Shown here: one piece after another, positions 52,748-61,256 of the stretch | Layout: each line of letters opens with the position of its first letter | How positions within the stretch are numbered: position 1 is the first letter of the stretch | NCBI GenBank assembly: GCA_023229645.1 | Contig: JALNYU010000005.1 | Location: forward strand, 186,001-250,000 | Direction of reading: 5' to 3' | DNA: 64,000 nt | Source: Nevskia sp. | GTDB lineage: Bacteria; Pseudomonadota; Gammaproteobacteria; Nevskiales; Nevskiaceae | Notes under the pieces: model-generated | The model's input: only the letters and a program-made list of their open reading frames with translations | What the model was told of the DNA's origin: nothing | Databases searched by the model: none | Made by a program: the position numbers and the translations under genes

Positions 52748-54205
52748 TCACTCGCGCCAAAAAGCTGGCGTCATCAATACGACAAGAACGAAAACCTCCA
52801 AGCGCCCAACTAACATCGACGCGGTACAGACCCAGGTTTGGAAATCGGTCAGTACCGCGTACGTCGTTGCCGGCCCTACTTCGCGCAGACCCGGACCGGC
52901 GTTATTGATTGTCGAGATGATTGCGCTCACCGCCGACAAAAAATCCATGCCGCTGATAATCAGAAGAAAGGTCAGCACGATGACGCTGAGCGTATAGAGA
53001 TGGATAAAGCCGAAGACCGAGAGCACGGTGCGGTCGGGGATTACTTGGCCGCCAACTTTTAACGTATGCATGCCGCTTGGGTGCAGCAAGCTGAACAACT
53101 CACGCGCGCTTTGTTTGAACAAGATCAGCGTGCGGACCATTTTGATGCCGCCGCCGGTGGAGCCGGCTGACGACGCGAGGCAGGACAGCAACAACATCCA
53201 CAGCGGGACGAACAGCGGCCAGCGGTCGAAATCGGTATTGACCAAGCCGCAGTCGAGCGCCATCGAAACCAAATTGAAGCTAACGTAGCGGAAGCTCGTC
53301 CAATAGGTCGAATAGGTACCGGTGAACCATAGATAACCGGCCAGCACCACGCAACTGCCGACGATCAAGCCGAGCATGACGGACGCCTCAGCATCCCGCA
53401 GGTAGGGCCTTAAGCTCTTGCCGCGCCAAGCAAGAAAGTGGGTCGCGAAGTTAATGCCGGCCAGCAGCATAAAAAAGATCAGCACGACTTCGATCAGTGG
53501 CGAGTTGAAGTAGCCGACGCTGGCGTCGTGCGTCGAAAAGCCGCCGAGCGATAGCGCCGCAAAGGCGTGGCATACGGCATCGAACCAGCCCATCCCCGCG
53601 AGTTTCAACGCGACGATGCACGCCGCCGTTAACGCGACATAAATCAGCCATAACGAACGTGCAGTGTGGACAAATCGCGGAGTCAGTTTTGAATCTTTGA
53701 TCGGCCCGGTCGATTCGGCGCGATACACCTGCATGCCGCCGACGCCGAGCAGCGGCAGTACCGCCATCGCGAGGCCGATGATGCCGAGGCCGCCGAGCCA
53801 GTTCAGCTCGTGGCGCCAAAGATTATGGGCATGGGCGATGTGGTCCAAGCCGGAAATAACCGTTGCGCCGGTAGTGGTAAAACCCGACATCGTTTCGAAA
53901 TAGGCATCGGTAAACGATAGACCGAGGCCGATCATCAACGGCACCGCTGCCGTCGCGGCGAGCACCGACCAAGTCAACGCAACAAGGAGGAAGCCATCGC
54001 GCGATTTCAGCTCGCGCCTTTGCCCGCGGCCGCCCCACCACATCAACAAACCGAGCGCGAAATTCCCTGCCATCGACCACAAGTAGGCGTTGAACGCACC
54101 TTCGTTGTAGTGCATGGAAAAGCCCAATGGCGGGATGAACGCCGCCGAAAATGCCATCACTAGCGTGCCCAGCGGGCGGGAGATATGTAGAAAATCCTTG
54201 AACAA
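52748..54205 (-). CDS. trkH: Trk potassium channel TrkH
   Basis: 485-residue inner-membrane K+ transporter with four M1-P-M2 repeats. Selectivity-loop regions include MSGFTTTGATV, AFAALSLGGFST and ASSAGSTGGGIKM, and NNAGPGLREVG in the last. The frame must start at TTG 54205 (MFKDFLHISRPLG) or another non-ATG codon upstream; no ATG is available and no strong ribosome site is seen, so the exact N-terminus is uncertain. Acts with TrkA, encoded convergently. Confidence 0.94.
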   Translation of the reverse strand: MFKDFLHISRPLGTLVMAFSAAFIPPLGFSMHYNEGAFNAYLWSMAGNFALGLLMWWGGRGQRRELKSRDGFLLVALTWSVLAATAAVPLMIGLGLSFTDAYFETMSGFTTTGATVISGLDHIAHAHNLWRHELNWLGGLGIIGLAMAVLPLLGVGGMQVYRAESTGPIKDSKLTPRFVHTARSLWLIYVALTAACIVALKLAGMGWFDAVCHAFAALSLGGFSTHDASVGYFNSPLIEVVLIFFMLLAGINFATHFLAWRGKSLRPYLRDAEASVMLGLIVGSCVVLAGYLWFTGTYSTYWTSFRYVSFNLVSMALDCGLVNTDFDRWPLFVPLWMLLLSCLASSAGSTGGGIKMVRTLILFKQSARELFSLLHPSGMHTLKVGGQVIPDRTVLSVFGFIHLYTLSVIVLTFLLIISGMDFLSAVSAIISTINNAGPGLREVGPATTYAVLTDFQTWVCTASMLVGRLEVFVLVVLMTPAFWRE

Positions 54206-54263
54206 GTATCGTCGCCGTGATCGGAATAGTCGGCAGTTTACCCCGGCGGCTCACCGATTCGAC

Positions 54264-54324
54264 GCTAGGGCCTGTTAACACGTATGCGATCGCTGCGACC
54301 GCATACGTGTTAACAGGCCCTAGC
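54264..54324. repeat. Perfect 25-bp palindrome with CTAG edges
   Basis: GCTAGGGCCTGTTAACACGT plus ATGCG (54264-54288) is followed by an 11-base loop and its exact reverse complement (54300-54324). Each arm carries CTAG at its outer edge, so CTAG also reads as a direct repeat flanking a 53-bp core with GGCCTGTTAACA ends. It sits between trkH and thrB. It may be a miniature transposable element remnant (ends resemble IS5-group GGGCCTGTT termini by recollection) or an operator; too long for a typical operator. Confidence 0.85.
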
Positions 54325-54410
54325 TTGATTCAAGACAGCGCGTGCCTGAATGCCTACACTTTGCTGGCGTTTCCGCCGGTCGCCGTCGCGATCCTCAATT
54401 TCGAGGTCTT

Positions 54411-55349
54411 ATGTCTGTTTTTACCCAGGTCAGTCATGCGCAGTTGCATGCTTATCTCACGCACTACGATGTCGGCGAGTTGATCGGATTCCAGGGCATC
54501 GGCGAAGGGGTCGAAAACACCAATTATTTTGTCGATACCGAACGTGGACGTTGGGTATTAACGCTGTTTGAACGCTTAAATGCGGATGATCTGCCGTTTT
54601 TCCTCGGCTTACTCGGCCACCTCGCCAGTCGCGGCTATCCGAGTGCGCAACCGCTTGCCGACCATAGCGGGGCAACGCTGCGATCGCTGAACGGCAAGCC
54701 GGCGGCTTTGGTGACGCGTTTAGTCGGCCAGAGCGTGTTGTTTCCAACGTTGACGCAGTGCGCGGCAGTTGGCCAGGCGCTCGGTGAGCTGCACGTGCTC
54801 GGCCAGTCCTACACTGGGCGTTGTGTCAATTCGCGTGGCGTTGAATGGCGGCGTACGACCGCAGAGACGCTGCTGCTGAAAGTCGATGCCGACACGCGAA
54901 CGCTGATCGCCGAGGAACTCGCGGCGCAATCTGAACTCGATTTCAGACAACTACCGCAAGGCGTCATTCACGCCGATTTGTTCAAAGACAACGTGCTATT
55001 TGTCGATGAACGTCTCACGGGCGTGATCGACTTCTACTACGCCTGTAACGATGCGCTGTTATACGACCTCGCCGTCACGCTGAACGATTGGTGCGCGCGG
55101 CCGGATGGCAGCCTCGATCTCGACGCTGCCGCGGCTTTACTCGCCGCGTATCGCGCCTGCCGTGAGCCCAACCACGCCGAACGCGGCGCTTGGCGATTAG
55201 TGCTGCGCGCCGCCGCGTTCCGGTTTTTTCTGTCCCGACTTTACGACTGGACGTTTCCGCGCGCGGGCGACCTCGTCCACATCAAAGATCCGGCGCCGTA
55301 TCGGCATATCCTGCTGCATCACCGCGAGCAGGAACCACCCGCGCTCTAG
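54411..55349 (+). CDS. thrB: Homoserine kinase (APH-like, ThrB type II)
   Basis: 312-residue cytosolic kinase phosphorylating homoserine in threonine synthesis. Signature segments are GFQGIGEGVENTNYFVDTER, GRWVLTLFER, LPQGVIHADLFKDNVLFVDE (APH Brenner-like motif) and LTGVIDFYYACNDALLYDLA. ATG 54411 with GAGG just upstream gives the family start MSVFTQVSHAQL; the upstream frame crosses the palindrome and is rejected. Not in a thrABC operon. A hairpin follows at 55358. Confidence 0.94.
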   Translation: MSVFTQVSHAQLHAYLTHYDVGELIGFQGIGEGVENTNYFVDTERGRWVLTLFERLNADDLPFFLGLLGHLASRGYPSAQPLADHSGATLRSLNGKPAALVTRLVGQSVLFPTLTQCAAVGQALGELHVLGQSYTGRCVNSRGVEWRRTTAETLLLKVDADTRTLIAEELAAQSELDFRQLPQGVIHADLFKDNVLFVDERLTGVIDFYYACNDALLYDLAVTLNDWCARPDGSLDLDAAAALLAAYRACREPNHAERGAWRLVLRAAAFRFFLSRLYDWTFPRAGDLVHIKDPAPYRHILLHHREQEPPAL

Positions 55350-55357
55350 AAATGAAA

Positions 55358-55386
55358 GCGGCGCCGGTCAATTCGTCCGGCGCCGC
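55358..55386. terminator. Bidirectional terminator hairpin
   Basis: Perfect 10-bp stem GCGGCGCCGG / CCGGCGCCGC around TCAATTCGT, 8 bp past the thrB stop and 15 bp from the ybdD-like stop. Minus strand tail CTTTCATTTC is moderately T-rich. Confidence 0.72.
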
Positions 55387-55401
55387 GTTCTCATACCCTC
55401 A

Positions 55402-55647
55402 TCAACAGCAGCGCGACGTGCCTTTGCCGTAGCGCGCGTCTTGCCGCGAGCGGAAGAACACCGGATAACTCATGACCGGTTGATCCGGGTGCTGCGTCCG
55501 CTGGTGCCGGACATAGGTTTCATAGTCCGGCACCCCGATCGCTAGATTCGCAGTTTGCTCCGCTTTGCGCCACGCGGCGTGTAGCCGCGCGCGCCAGCCG
55601 GCAGCAGCCTCAGTGTCCTGCGACGGCAGTTTCGTTTGTGGTGACAT
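55402..55647 (-). CDS. YbdD/YjiX family protein
   Basis: 81-residue protein. VPDYETYVRHQRTQHPDQPV and MSYPVFFRSRQDARYGKG match the YbdD/YjiX family, small partners found beside CstA-type transporters and described as needed for pyruvate uptake by such systems. ATG 55647 is the likely start; the upstream frame lies inside cstA. It overlaps the end of cstA by 38 bp, so the two are co-expressed. A ring of Cys (SRCC) at the C-terminus is a small deviation. Confidence 0.88.
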   Translation of the reverse strand: MSPQTKLPSQDTEAAAGWRARLHAAWRKAEQTANLAIGVPDYETYVRHQRTQHPDQPVMSYPVFFRSRQDARYGKGTSRCC

Positions 55648-57682
55648 AAGGCGCCTCATGGGTGCTGGGTGCGTTGGCGCGCAGGGCCTGCCAGGCGGTA
55701 CGCACGCCGAGTACAAAGACTGTGACGACGACGACCATAAAGATCATCGCCAAGCCGGCGTCGATGCGATCGTTCAGGAAGACCTGCTGCATCTGTGCGA
55801 TCGATTTCGCCGGCGCCACAATCTCGCCCTTGGCTAACGCATCGCCAAACTTCTGCGCGTGGGCCAAGAAACCGATCTTCGGATTCGACGAAAATACTTT
55901 CAGCCAGCCGGCGGTGAGCGTGCAGATCAGCAGCCATGCCATCGGCACCGCGGTGATCCAGACATAGCGCTCGCGCTTCATCTTAATCAGCGTCACGGTG
56001 GCGAAAATCAGCGCAATGCCGGCCAGCATCTGATTCGCGATGCCAAACAACGGCCATAGCGTGTTGATGCCGCCGAGCGGATCGGTCACACCCTGGTACA
56101 AGAACCAGCCCCAGCCCGCGACGCAGATCGTCGTTGCAACCGTATTCGCAACCCAGCTCTCGGTATTGCGGAACGGCGCGTAACCGGCGCCCACCAGATC
56201 CTGCACCATGAAGCGGCCGATGCGCGTACCGGCATCGACGGTGGTCAGGATAAACAAGGCTTCAAACAGAATTGCGTAGTGATACCAGAACGCCATGCTG
56301 CCGAAGCCGGGCATGAGGCTGTTCAGAATCTGCGCCATGCCGACCGCGAGTGTCGGCGCGCCGCCCGCGCGGGACAAGATCGTAGTTTCGCCAATGTCTT
56401 TCGCGGTTTGCGTCAGCAGGTCTGGCGTAACAACAAAGCCCCAATTCGCAATTGCCGTGGCCGCACTTTCTGCCGTCGTACCGATGGCGGCAGCCGGCGC
56501 GTTCATCGCGAAATAAACGCCGGGTTCCAGCACCGCGGCGGCGGTGAGCGCCATGATCGCAACGCAGGCTTCCATCAGCATGCTGCCGTAGCCGATGAAG
56601 CGCGCGTCGCGCTCGTTTGCGAGCATTTTCGGCGTGGTACCCGATGAAACCAGCGCGTGGAAGCCGGAGACCGAGCCGCAGGCGATCGTAATAAACAGGA
56701 ACGGGAATAGCGCGCCGCTCCAAACCGGCCCGGTGCCGTCGGTGAAGCGCGTCAAAGCCGGCATTTTCAGTTCCGGCGCCGCGACCAAAATCGCGATCGC
56801 GAGCAAACCGACGGTGCCGATCTTCATGAACGTCGACAGATAATCGCGCGGTGCGAGCAGCAGCCAGACCGGCAGCACTGAGGCTGCGAAGCCGTAGCCA
56901 ATCAGCATCCAGGCCATTGTTTTAGCGTCGAACGTGAACAGCGGCGCCCAGTTCGGATCAGCGGCAACCTGGCCGCCGAACGTCACCGCCAGGAGCAGCA
57001 GGACAACGCCGATCAGCGACACTTCGCCGACCCGGCCCGGACGCAGATGGCGCAAGTACACGCCCATGAACAGCGCGATTGGGATCGTCGCCGCAACGGT
57101 AAACGTGCCCCAAGGGCTCGCCGCCAGCGCTTTAACGACAATCAGCGCTAGCACCGCGATGAGCATGATCATGATCAGCAAAACGCCGACCAGCGCGACC
57201 CAGCCGGCAGTCGGCCCGAGTTCGGTGCGGATCATCTCGCCGAGGCTGCGCGCGTCACGCCGCGTGGATAAGAACAGCGTGACGAAGTCTTGCACCGCGC
57301 CCGCGAAGATCACGCCGACCAAGATCCATAACGTACCCGGCAAATACCCCATCTGGGCGGCGAGTACCGGCCCGACCAGAGGCCCGGCACCGGCGATTGC
57401 CGCGAAGTGGTGGCCGAAGAGCACGGTGCGATCGGTCGGCACGTAGTCCAGGCCGTCGTTATGCAATTGCGCCGGCGTTGCGCGCGCGCCATCAAGGCGC
57501 AAAGCCTTGTCGGCGATGAATCGACTATAGAAGCGATACCCGATGACGAAAATCGAACCGGCTGCCGCGACCAACCACATCGCGTTGATTGTTTCGCCGC
57601 GTCGCAACGCGACGACGCCCAAACAAACAGCAGCAAAAACAGAAAGCAACGTCCATCCCAAGCGGCTTGTCCACGTATTCAT
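55610..57682 (-). CDS. cstA: CstA-family pyruvate/peptide transporter
   Basis: 690-residue inner-membrane protein with about 16-18 TM helices. Family marks are TDRTVLFGHHFAAIAGAGPL and VGPVLAAQMGYLPGTLWILV near the N-terminus, AGAVQDFVTLFLSTRRD, and the central SGTTPKMLANERDARFIGYG. E. coli CstA and BtsT carry peptides or pyruvate; the substrate here is inferred. ATG 57682 with GAGGAG upstream; the longer frame to 57802 is unlikely. Followed by its usual partner YbdD. The LysR gene upstream on the same strand ends 126 bp away. Confidence 0.94.
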   Translation of the reverse strand: MNTWTSRLGWTLLSVFAAVCLGVVALRRGETINAMWLVAAAGSIFVIGYRFYSRFIADKALRLDGARATPAQLHNDGLDYVPTDRTVLFGHHFAAIAGAGPLVGPVLAAQMGYLPGTLWILVGVIFAGAVQDFVTLFLSTRRDARSLGEMIRTELGPTAGWVALVGVLLIMIMLIAVLALIVVKALAASPWGTFTVAATIPIALFMGVYLRHLRPGRVGEVSLIGVVLLLLAVTFGGQVAADPNWAPLFTFDAKTMAWMLIGYGFAASVLPVWLLLAPRDYLSTFMKIGTVGLLAIAILVAAPELKMPALTRFTDGTGPVWSGALFPFLFITIACGSVSGFHALVSSGTTPKMLANERDARFIGYGSMLMEACVAIMALTAAAVLEPGVYFAMNAPAAAIGTTAESAATAIANWGFVVTPDLLTQTAKDIGETTILSRAGGAPTLAVGMAQILNSLMPGFGSMAFWYHYAILFEALFILTTVDAGTRIGRFMVQDLVGAGYAPFRNTESWVANTVATTICVAGWGWFLYQGVTDPLGGINTLWPLFGIANQMLAGIALIFATVTLIKMKRERYVWITAVPMAWLLICTLTAGWLKVFSSNPKIGFLAHAQKFGDALAKGEIVAPAKSIAQMQQVFLNDRIDAGLAMIFMVVVVTVFVLGVRTAWQALRANAPSTHEAPYVTTNETAVAGH

Positions 57683-57808
57683 TATTGGTTTTCTCCTCGC
57701 ACCGTCCGTGTGCCCAAGATTCGGACGATCCGACCGCGCGGTCAAGCGGAATCTACATTCGACGCGGACGCGACACGAAAAATATATTTCCCAAAATCGC
57801 AATACACG

Positions 57809-58717
57809 TTATCGCTTGGGGGTCACGCCAGCAGCAAAAGCGGCCGCTAGAAAATCGACAAAAACGCGAACTTTCGCCGACAGATGTTGGCGCGTCGGGT
57901 ACATCGCGTAAATACCGATGTCGGGGCCGCGGTAGCCTGGCAGCGCCTCGACCAACGTGCCGCGAGCTAGGTCATCGGCGATTGCAAACGTTGGCTGCAG
58001 CGCGATTCCAAGACCGGCCAGCGTTGCGTCGCGGATCGTGTCGCCGTTGTTGACGTACATCCGGCACGACACCCCAACGCGGTGCTCGCTGCCATCCATT
58101 GTCGAGTACAACAACCACTCGTCACGCGGCGCGAGATAGCTGTAGCTGATGCAGTCGTGCGCCGCTAAATCTTGCGGCGCGGCAGGCTGACCGCGCGCGG
58201 CGATGTAGGCCGGCGACGCCGTGACCAGCAATTGCGTCATCGCGAGCTTGCGCGCGATCAACGACGGCCCCGGCGTGCGAACGATGCGCACCGCGACGTC
58301 GAAGCCTTCGTCGATGACATCGACGTGCCGGTCTGACAACGAAATATCGAGCTTCAGTTTCGGGTACGCGGCAAGAAATTTCGGCCACAGCGGCGCCAGA
58401 TGAATCAAGCCGAACGTAACCGGTGCTGCAATTCGCAGCATGCCGCCGGGCTCGACGGTAGCCGCAGATGCAATGGCTTCAGCTTCGCCGAGGTCGGCTA
58501 ATAATTGCTTGGCGCGCTCGTAAAAAACAGCACCACTCTCGGTCAGGCGCAGGCGGCGCGACGACCGATGCACGAGCCGCGTGCCGAGGTGGGACTCAAG
58601 TTCCGCCAAGGTGCGCGACACCACCGCCGTCGATAAAGCCATCGCTTCGGCGGCTCGGCTTAGCGTTCCGGCATCGACGATCTTGGCGAAGGTTTCCAGC
58701 GCCCTAAAGCGGTCCAT
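57809..58717 (-). CDS. LysR-family transcriptional regulator
   Basis: 302 residues. N-terminal winged helix-turn-helix is MDRFRALETFAKIVDAGTLS and RAAEAMALSTAVVSRTLAEL, followed by LESHLGTRLVHRSSRRLRLT; the effector-binding domain starts near residue 90 (GGMLRIAAPVTFGLIHLAPL). Divergent from the DODA-type dioxygenase gene; the 149-bp gap probably holds an operator controlling both. The inducer is unknown, but an aromatic or phenolic compound would fit the neighbouring dioxygenase. Confidence 0.93.
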   Translation of the reverse strand: MDRFRALETFAKIVDAGTLSRAAEAMALSTAVVSRTLAELESHLGTRLVHRSSRRLRLTESGAVFYERAKQLLADLGEAEAIASAATVEPGGMLRIAAPVTFGLIHLAPLWPKFLAAYPKLKLDISLSDRHVDVIDEGFDVAVRIVRTPGPSLIARKLAMTQLLVTASPAYIAARGQPAAPQDLAAHDCISYSYLAPRDEWLLYSTMDGSEHRVGVSCRMYVNNGDTIRDATLAGLGIALQPTFAIADDLARGTLVEALPGYRGPDIGIYAMYPTRQHLSAKVRVFVDFLAAAFAAGVTPKR

Positions 58718-58866
58718 AAGCGTTACCTTTTGCGTATTTCACAAACATAGTTTCGTATTTAGTGTGTTCCTTCCGATTTGTGACGTGAATAGAGTAGTCG
58801 CTCGGTTGATCGCCAAGCGCTAGCGTTCGCAGTCAACTTCCGAGTATTTCCGTAGGAGCGCGCGTC
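58718..58866. promoter_or_regulatory. LysR/dioxygenase divergent promoter region
   Basis: 149 bp, A/T-rich compared with flanks, containing two TCACAAA / TTTGTGA half-sites about 37 bp apart plus TATTT-rich stretches. Suited to LysR control of both genes; exact elements not assigned. Confidence 0.45.
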
Positions 58867-59706
58867 ATGACTTCGCTGCCGACCTTATTTGTCTCACACG
58901 GCGCCCCCACCTTTGCGCTACAACCGGGCTGTGCCGGCCCTGCATTGTCGGTACTCGGCCGGCGCCTGCTGCGGCCACGCGCCATACTCGTGGTATCGCC
59001 GCATTGGCTGAGTCGCAGTGTTGATATCACCGGCGCCGCGCAGCCTGAGACGATTCACGATTTCGGCGGCTTCGAGCAGCGTTTGTATGAACTCCAATAC
59101 CCAGCGCCGGGTGCACCAGCGCTCGCGAGGGAAATCAATACGCGTTTACGTGCTGCCGGCTACCCCAGCCAAATTCAAGCGACGCGGGGCTTGGACCATG
59201 GCGTTTGGGTGCCGCTGCGTTACCTGTTCCCGGACGCTGACGTGCCGGTGCTGCAGCTGGCGCTGCAACCCCAGCAGGCGCCGGGTTATTACTATGAACT
59301 TGGCCGGACGTTGGCGGCGCTGGCAAACGAAGGCGTGTTGATCGTCGGTTCTGGCAGCATCACGCACAACCTTTACGACTACCGGCCTGGGCAGGCTGCC
59401 GCTGCGTATGTACTGGAATTTATCGCCTGGCTGCACAGCGCCGTCGGCCGCGGCGATCTTGACGCGCTGCTCGACTACCGCCGGCAGGCACCGCACGCGG
59501 CGCGCGCGCATCCAACCGACGAGCACCTGATGCCGTTCTACGTCGCGCTCGGCGCTGCCGACGACTGGACGCAAAATCTCCGTATCGACGGCGGCGTCAC
59601 CGACGCTGCGCTCGGCATGGACGGGTTCGTGTTCGGTACCGCCAGCAACGTATTGGGCGTTGCGCCGAAGCAAGCAGCGAGCGAGATAAGCGATGTCACG
59701 GTCTGA
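58867..59706 (+). CDS. Extradiol dioxygenase, 4,5-DOPA dioxygenase (YgiD/LigB) family
   Basis: 279-residue non-heme dioxygenase. Metal and catalytic His residues appear in LFVSHGAPTFAL, ILVVSPHWLSR, GLDHGVWVPLRYLFP and GSGSITHNLYDY. Homologues cleave DOPA or related catechols, with zinc or iron; the substrate is unknown here. ATG 58867 follows GGAGCG. Its last 14 bp overlap the esterase gene start, so the two are co-expressed, likely under the divergent LysR regulator. Confidence 0.93.
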   Translation: MTSLPTLFVSHGAPTFALQPGCAGPALSVLGRRLLRPRAILVVSPHWLSRSVDITGAAQPETIHDFGGFEQRLYELQYPAPGAPALAREINTRLRAAGYPSQIQATRGLDHGVWVPLRYLFPDADVPVLQLALQPQQAPGYYYELGRTLAALANEGVLIVGSGSITHNLYDYRPGQAAAAYVLEFIAWLHSAVGRGDLDALLDYRRQAPHAARAHPTDEHLMPFYVALGAADDWTQNLRIDGGVTDAALGMDGFVFGTASNVLGVAPKQAASEISDVTV

Positions 59707-60400
59707 ACCCCTGGTCGTGGTCGATTCCGAAACCGGCCTGAGTTACCTAAGCCGTGCGGCCGCCGAACCGTGCGCGGCGCCCGCGCTCCTGGTGATGCTG
59801 CATGGGGTGGGCAGCAACGAGCGCAATCTCTGGCCGCTAACCGCAGGCCTCGATCCACGCTTCCACGTGATTAGTCTGCGCTCGGCGTTTCAACATGGGC
59901 CGGACGCCTACGGCTGGTATCGGGTTTCGTTTACCCCGAGCGGGCCGGTGATCGACGGTCACGAAGCGCTTAGCAGCCTGGCCTTATTGACGCGCTTTCT
60001 CGCCGCGCTGCCGCGCCGCTACGGACTCCCAGCGCAACGGATTTATCTATTTGGTTTCAGCCAAGGTTGTTCGATGGCGTATAGCGTTGCGCTGACGCGG
60101 CCGGCCTTGATCGGCGGCTGGGTCGGTCTTGGCGGTCGCATCCTGCCGCAGATACAGACCGAGGCCGTCTCAGCTGAGCGCCTTGCCCACTTATCGGCGT
60201 TCATCGCACATGGTTCTGAAGATCCGGTGATTCCGGTGGCCAGCGCCCGAGCGGCGCGCGATTTTCTAACGCAGGCCGGCATGCCGTTACGTTATCGCGA
60301 ATATCCGGCGGGTCATTTGATCGCACAGGTTGCCCGCGATGACGCTTTCGCGTGGCTGACCGAAACCGCATTCGCCAGCACCCAATACAGCGCGGCCTAA
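59693..60400 (+). CDS. Alpha/beta-hydrolase carboxylesterase (phospholipase/carboxylesterase family)
   Basis: 235 residues. LLVMLHGVGSNERNLWPLT forms the oxyanion region; GFSQGCSMAYSVAL carries the nucleophile Ser; AHGSEDPVIPV gives the Asp; and EYPAGHLIAQV the His. No signal peptide, so cytosolic. Such enzymes hydrolyse short acyl esters. Translationally coupled to the dioxygenase gene (14-bp overlap), suggesting a shared catabolic or detoxification role. Its 3' side leads into repeat copy B. Confidence 0.9.
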   Translation: MSRSEPLVVVDSETGLSYLSRAAAEPCAAPALLVMLHGVGSNERNLWPLTAGLDPRFHVISLRSAFQHGPDAYGWYRVSFTPSGPVIDGHEALSSLALLTRFLAALPRRYGLPAQRIYLFGFSQGCSMAYSVALTRPALIGGWVGLGGRILPQIQTEAVSAERLAHLSAFIAHGSEDPVIPVASARAARDFLTQAGMPLRYREYPAGHLIAQVARDDAFAWLTETAFASTQYSAA

Positions 60401-60464
60401 ACGCGCCGTCAGGCTGCATCCAGTTCCTTTCCCGCATCGCATTGGAGTTGTTCCATGATCCGTA

Positions 60465-60557
60465 TTATTGATTCGGCCACAAAATAGTTGAACGAGGTGC
60501 TACGCGGCAATTTGAGATCGCACTTTTTCGAGACGGCGTGAGTGGCCGAATTAATAA
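60465..60557 (-). repeat. Dispersed TTATTGA element, copy B
   Basis: 93 bp. Arms ATTATTGATTCGGCCAC (60464-60480) and GTGGCCGAATTAATAAT (60542-60558) form a 17-bp inverted repeat with one mismatch. The interior next to the left arm has TAGTTGAACGAGG and near the right arm GATCGCACTTTTTCGAGA, matching the same blocks in copy C read on the other strand. Lies between the esterase stop and yceI, head to head with copy C 18 bp away. Confidence 0.8.
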
Positions 60558-60572
60558 TAAAATCAAATTGCT

Positions 60573-61235
60573 TTGTTATTGATCCGGCCATTTCTCGCTT
60601 TCTCGGAAGTGCGGCATCCGGTTGGGCATTGCACTGCCTTTATTCAAGTACTTAATGGCCGGATCAATAAACGCGCTGTACTCAGTTTCACCACTGCCGT
60701 GTTGCTCGCGAGCCCTGCCGCATTTGCTGCGACATACGACATCGACAGCGTCCATTCCAAAGTGCTGTTTAATGTCGAACATCTCGGCTTTTCAAAAATG
60801 TACGGCCTATTTGAAGACTACTCCGGAACATTTGATTTCGACGCAACTAAGCCGAATGCCGGCGCCTTAACCGTAAAAATCGGCACGGCCAGCATCAAAA
60901 CCAATAATGCGCTGCGCGATAGTCATCTCGCCGGGCCGGACTGGTTTAACGCCAAGCAATTTCCGGAAATGACGTTTGTCGGCAAGAAATTCGAAAAGCT
61001 CGGCACCAAGGACGGCGTCATTAACGGCGAGCTGACGATACTGGGTACCACGCGGCCGGTGACGATGCAAGTCAGCTTCAACAAAGAAGGCGTTAACCCG
61101 CTCGATAAAAACTACTATGCTGGGTTCTCCGCGCACACCGAAATCAAGCGCTCTGATTTTGGTATGAAGACGTATTTAGGTGCGATTGGTGACGACGTTG
61201 AAATCATCATCCAAGTTGAGGGCCGCAAGCAGTAA
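60573..61235 (+). CDS. YceI-family periplasmic protein, start unresolved
   Basis: The mature part (from about residue 54) is a clear YceI lipocalin-like domain that binds polyprenyl lipids: ATYDIDSVHSKVLFNVEHLG, FSKMYGLFEDYSGTFDFDAT, DWFNAKQFPEMTFVGKKFEK and SAHTEIKRSDFGMKTYLGAI. A signal sequence KRAVLSFTTAVLLASPAAFA precedes it, but there is no ATG in frame before it. Repeat copy C reaches to the codon just before this signal. Possible starts are TTG 60573 or 60579, GTG 60609 or a rare ATT at 60642; an ATG at 60656 is out of frame. The 5' end appears rewritten by the element. Confidence 0.85.
   Translation: MLLIRPFLAFSEVRHPVGHCTAFIQVLNGRINKRAVLSFTTAVLLASPAAFAATYDIDSVHSKVLFNVEHLGFSKMYGLFEDYSGTFDFDATKPNAGALTVKIGTASIKTNNALRDSHLAGPDWFNAKQFPEMTFVGKKFEKLGTKDGVINGELTILGTTRPVTMQVSFNKEGVNPLDKNYYAGFSAHTEIKRSDFGMKTYLGAIGDDVEIIIQVEGRKQ
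60576..60670 (+). repeat. Dispersed TTATTGA element, copy C (overlaps yceI 5' end)
   Basis: 95 bp. Arms TTATTGATCCGGCCATT (60576-60592) and AATGGCCGGATCAATAA (60654-60670) are a perfect 17-bp inverted repeat; inner distance 61 bases, identical to copy B measured the same way. Its right third contains TTCAAGTACTTAATGGCC, matching the reverse complement of copy B at 23 of 28 positions over the last 28 bases. It has no stop in the yceI frame. Confidence 0.85.
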
Positions 61236-61256
61236 AGCGCGATGCTAAGCGGGCTT

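Noticed and set aside
60409..60591. 60-codon minus-strand ORF running through element copy B and starting with MAGSI in an arm of copy C
   Set aside because: Its start is element sequence, it has no ribosome site and no recognisable product; the open frame is a by-product of the repeat sequence.
39994..60670. Possibility that the repeat elements are integron attC sites
   Set aside because: The ends do not fit the GTTRRRY / RYYYAAC core boxes, there is no integrase gene, and flanking genes are not cassette-like.
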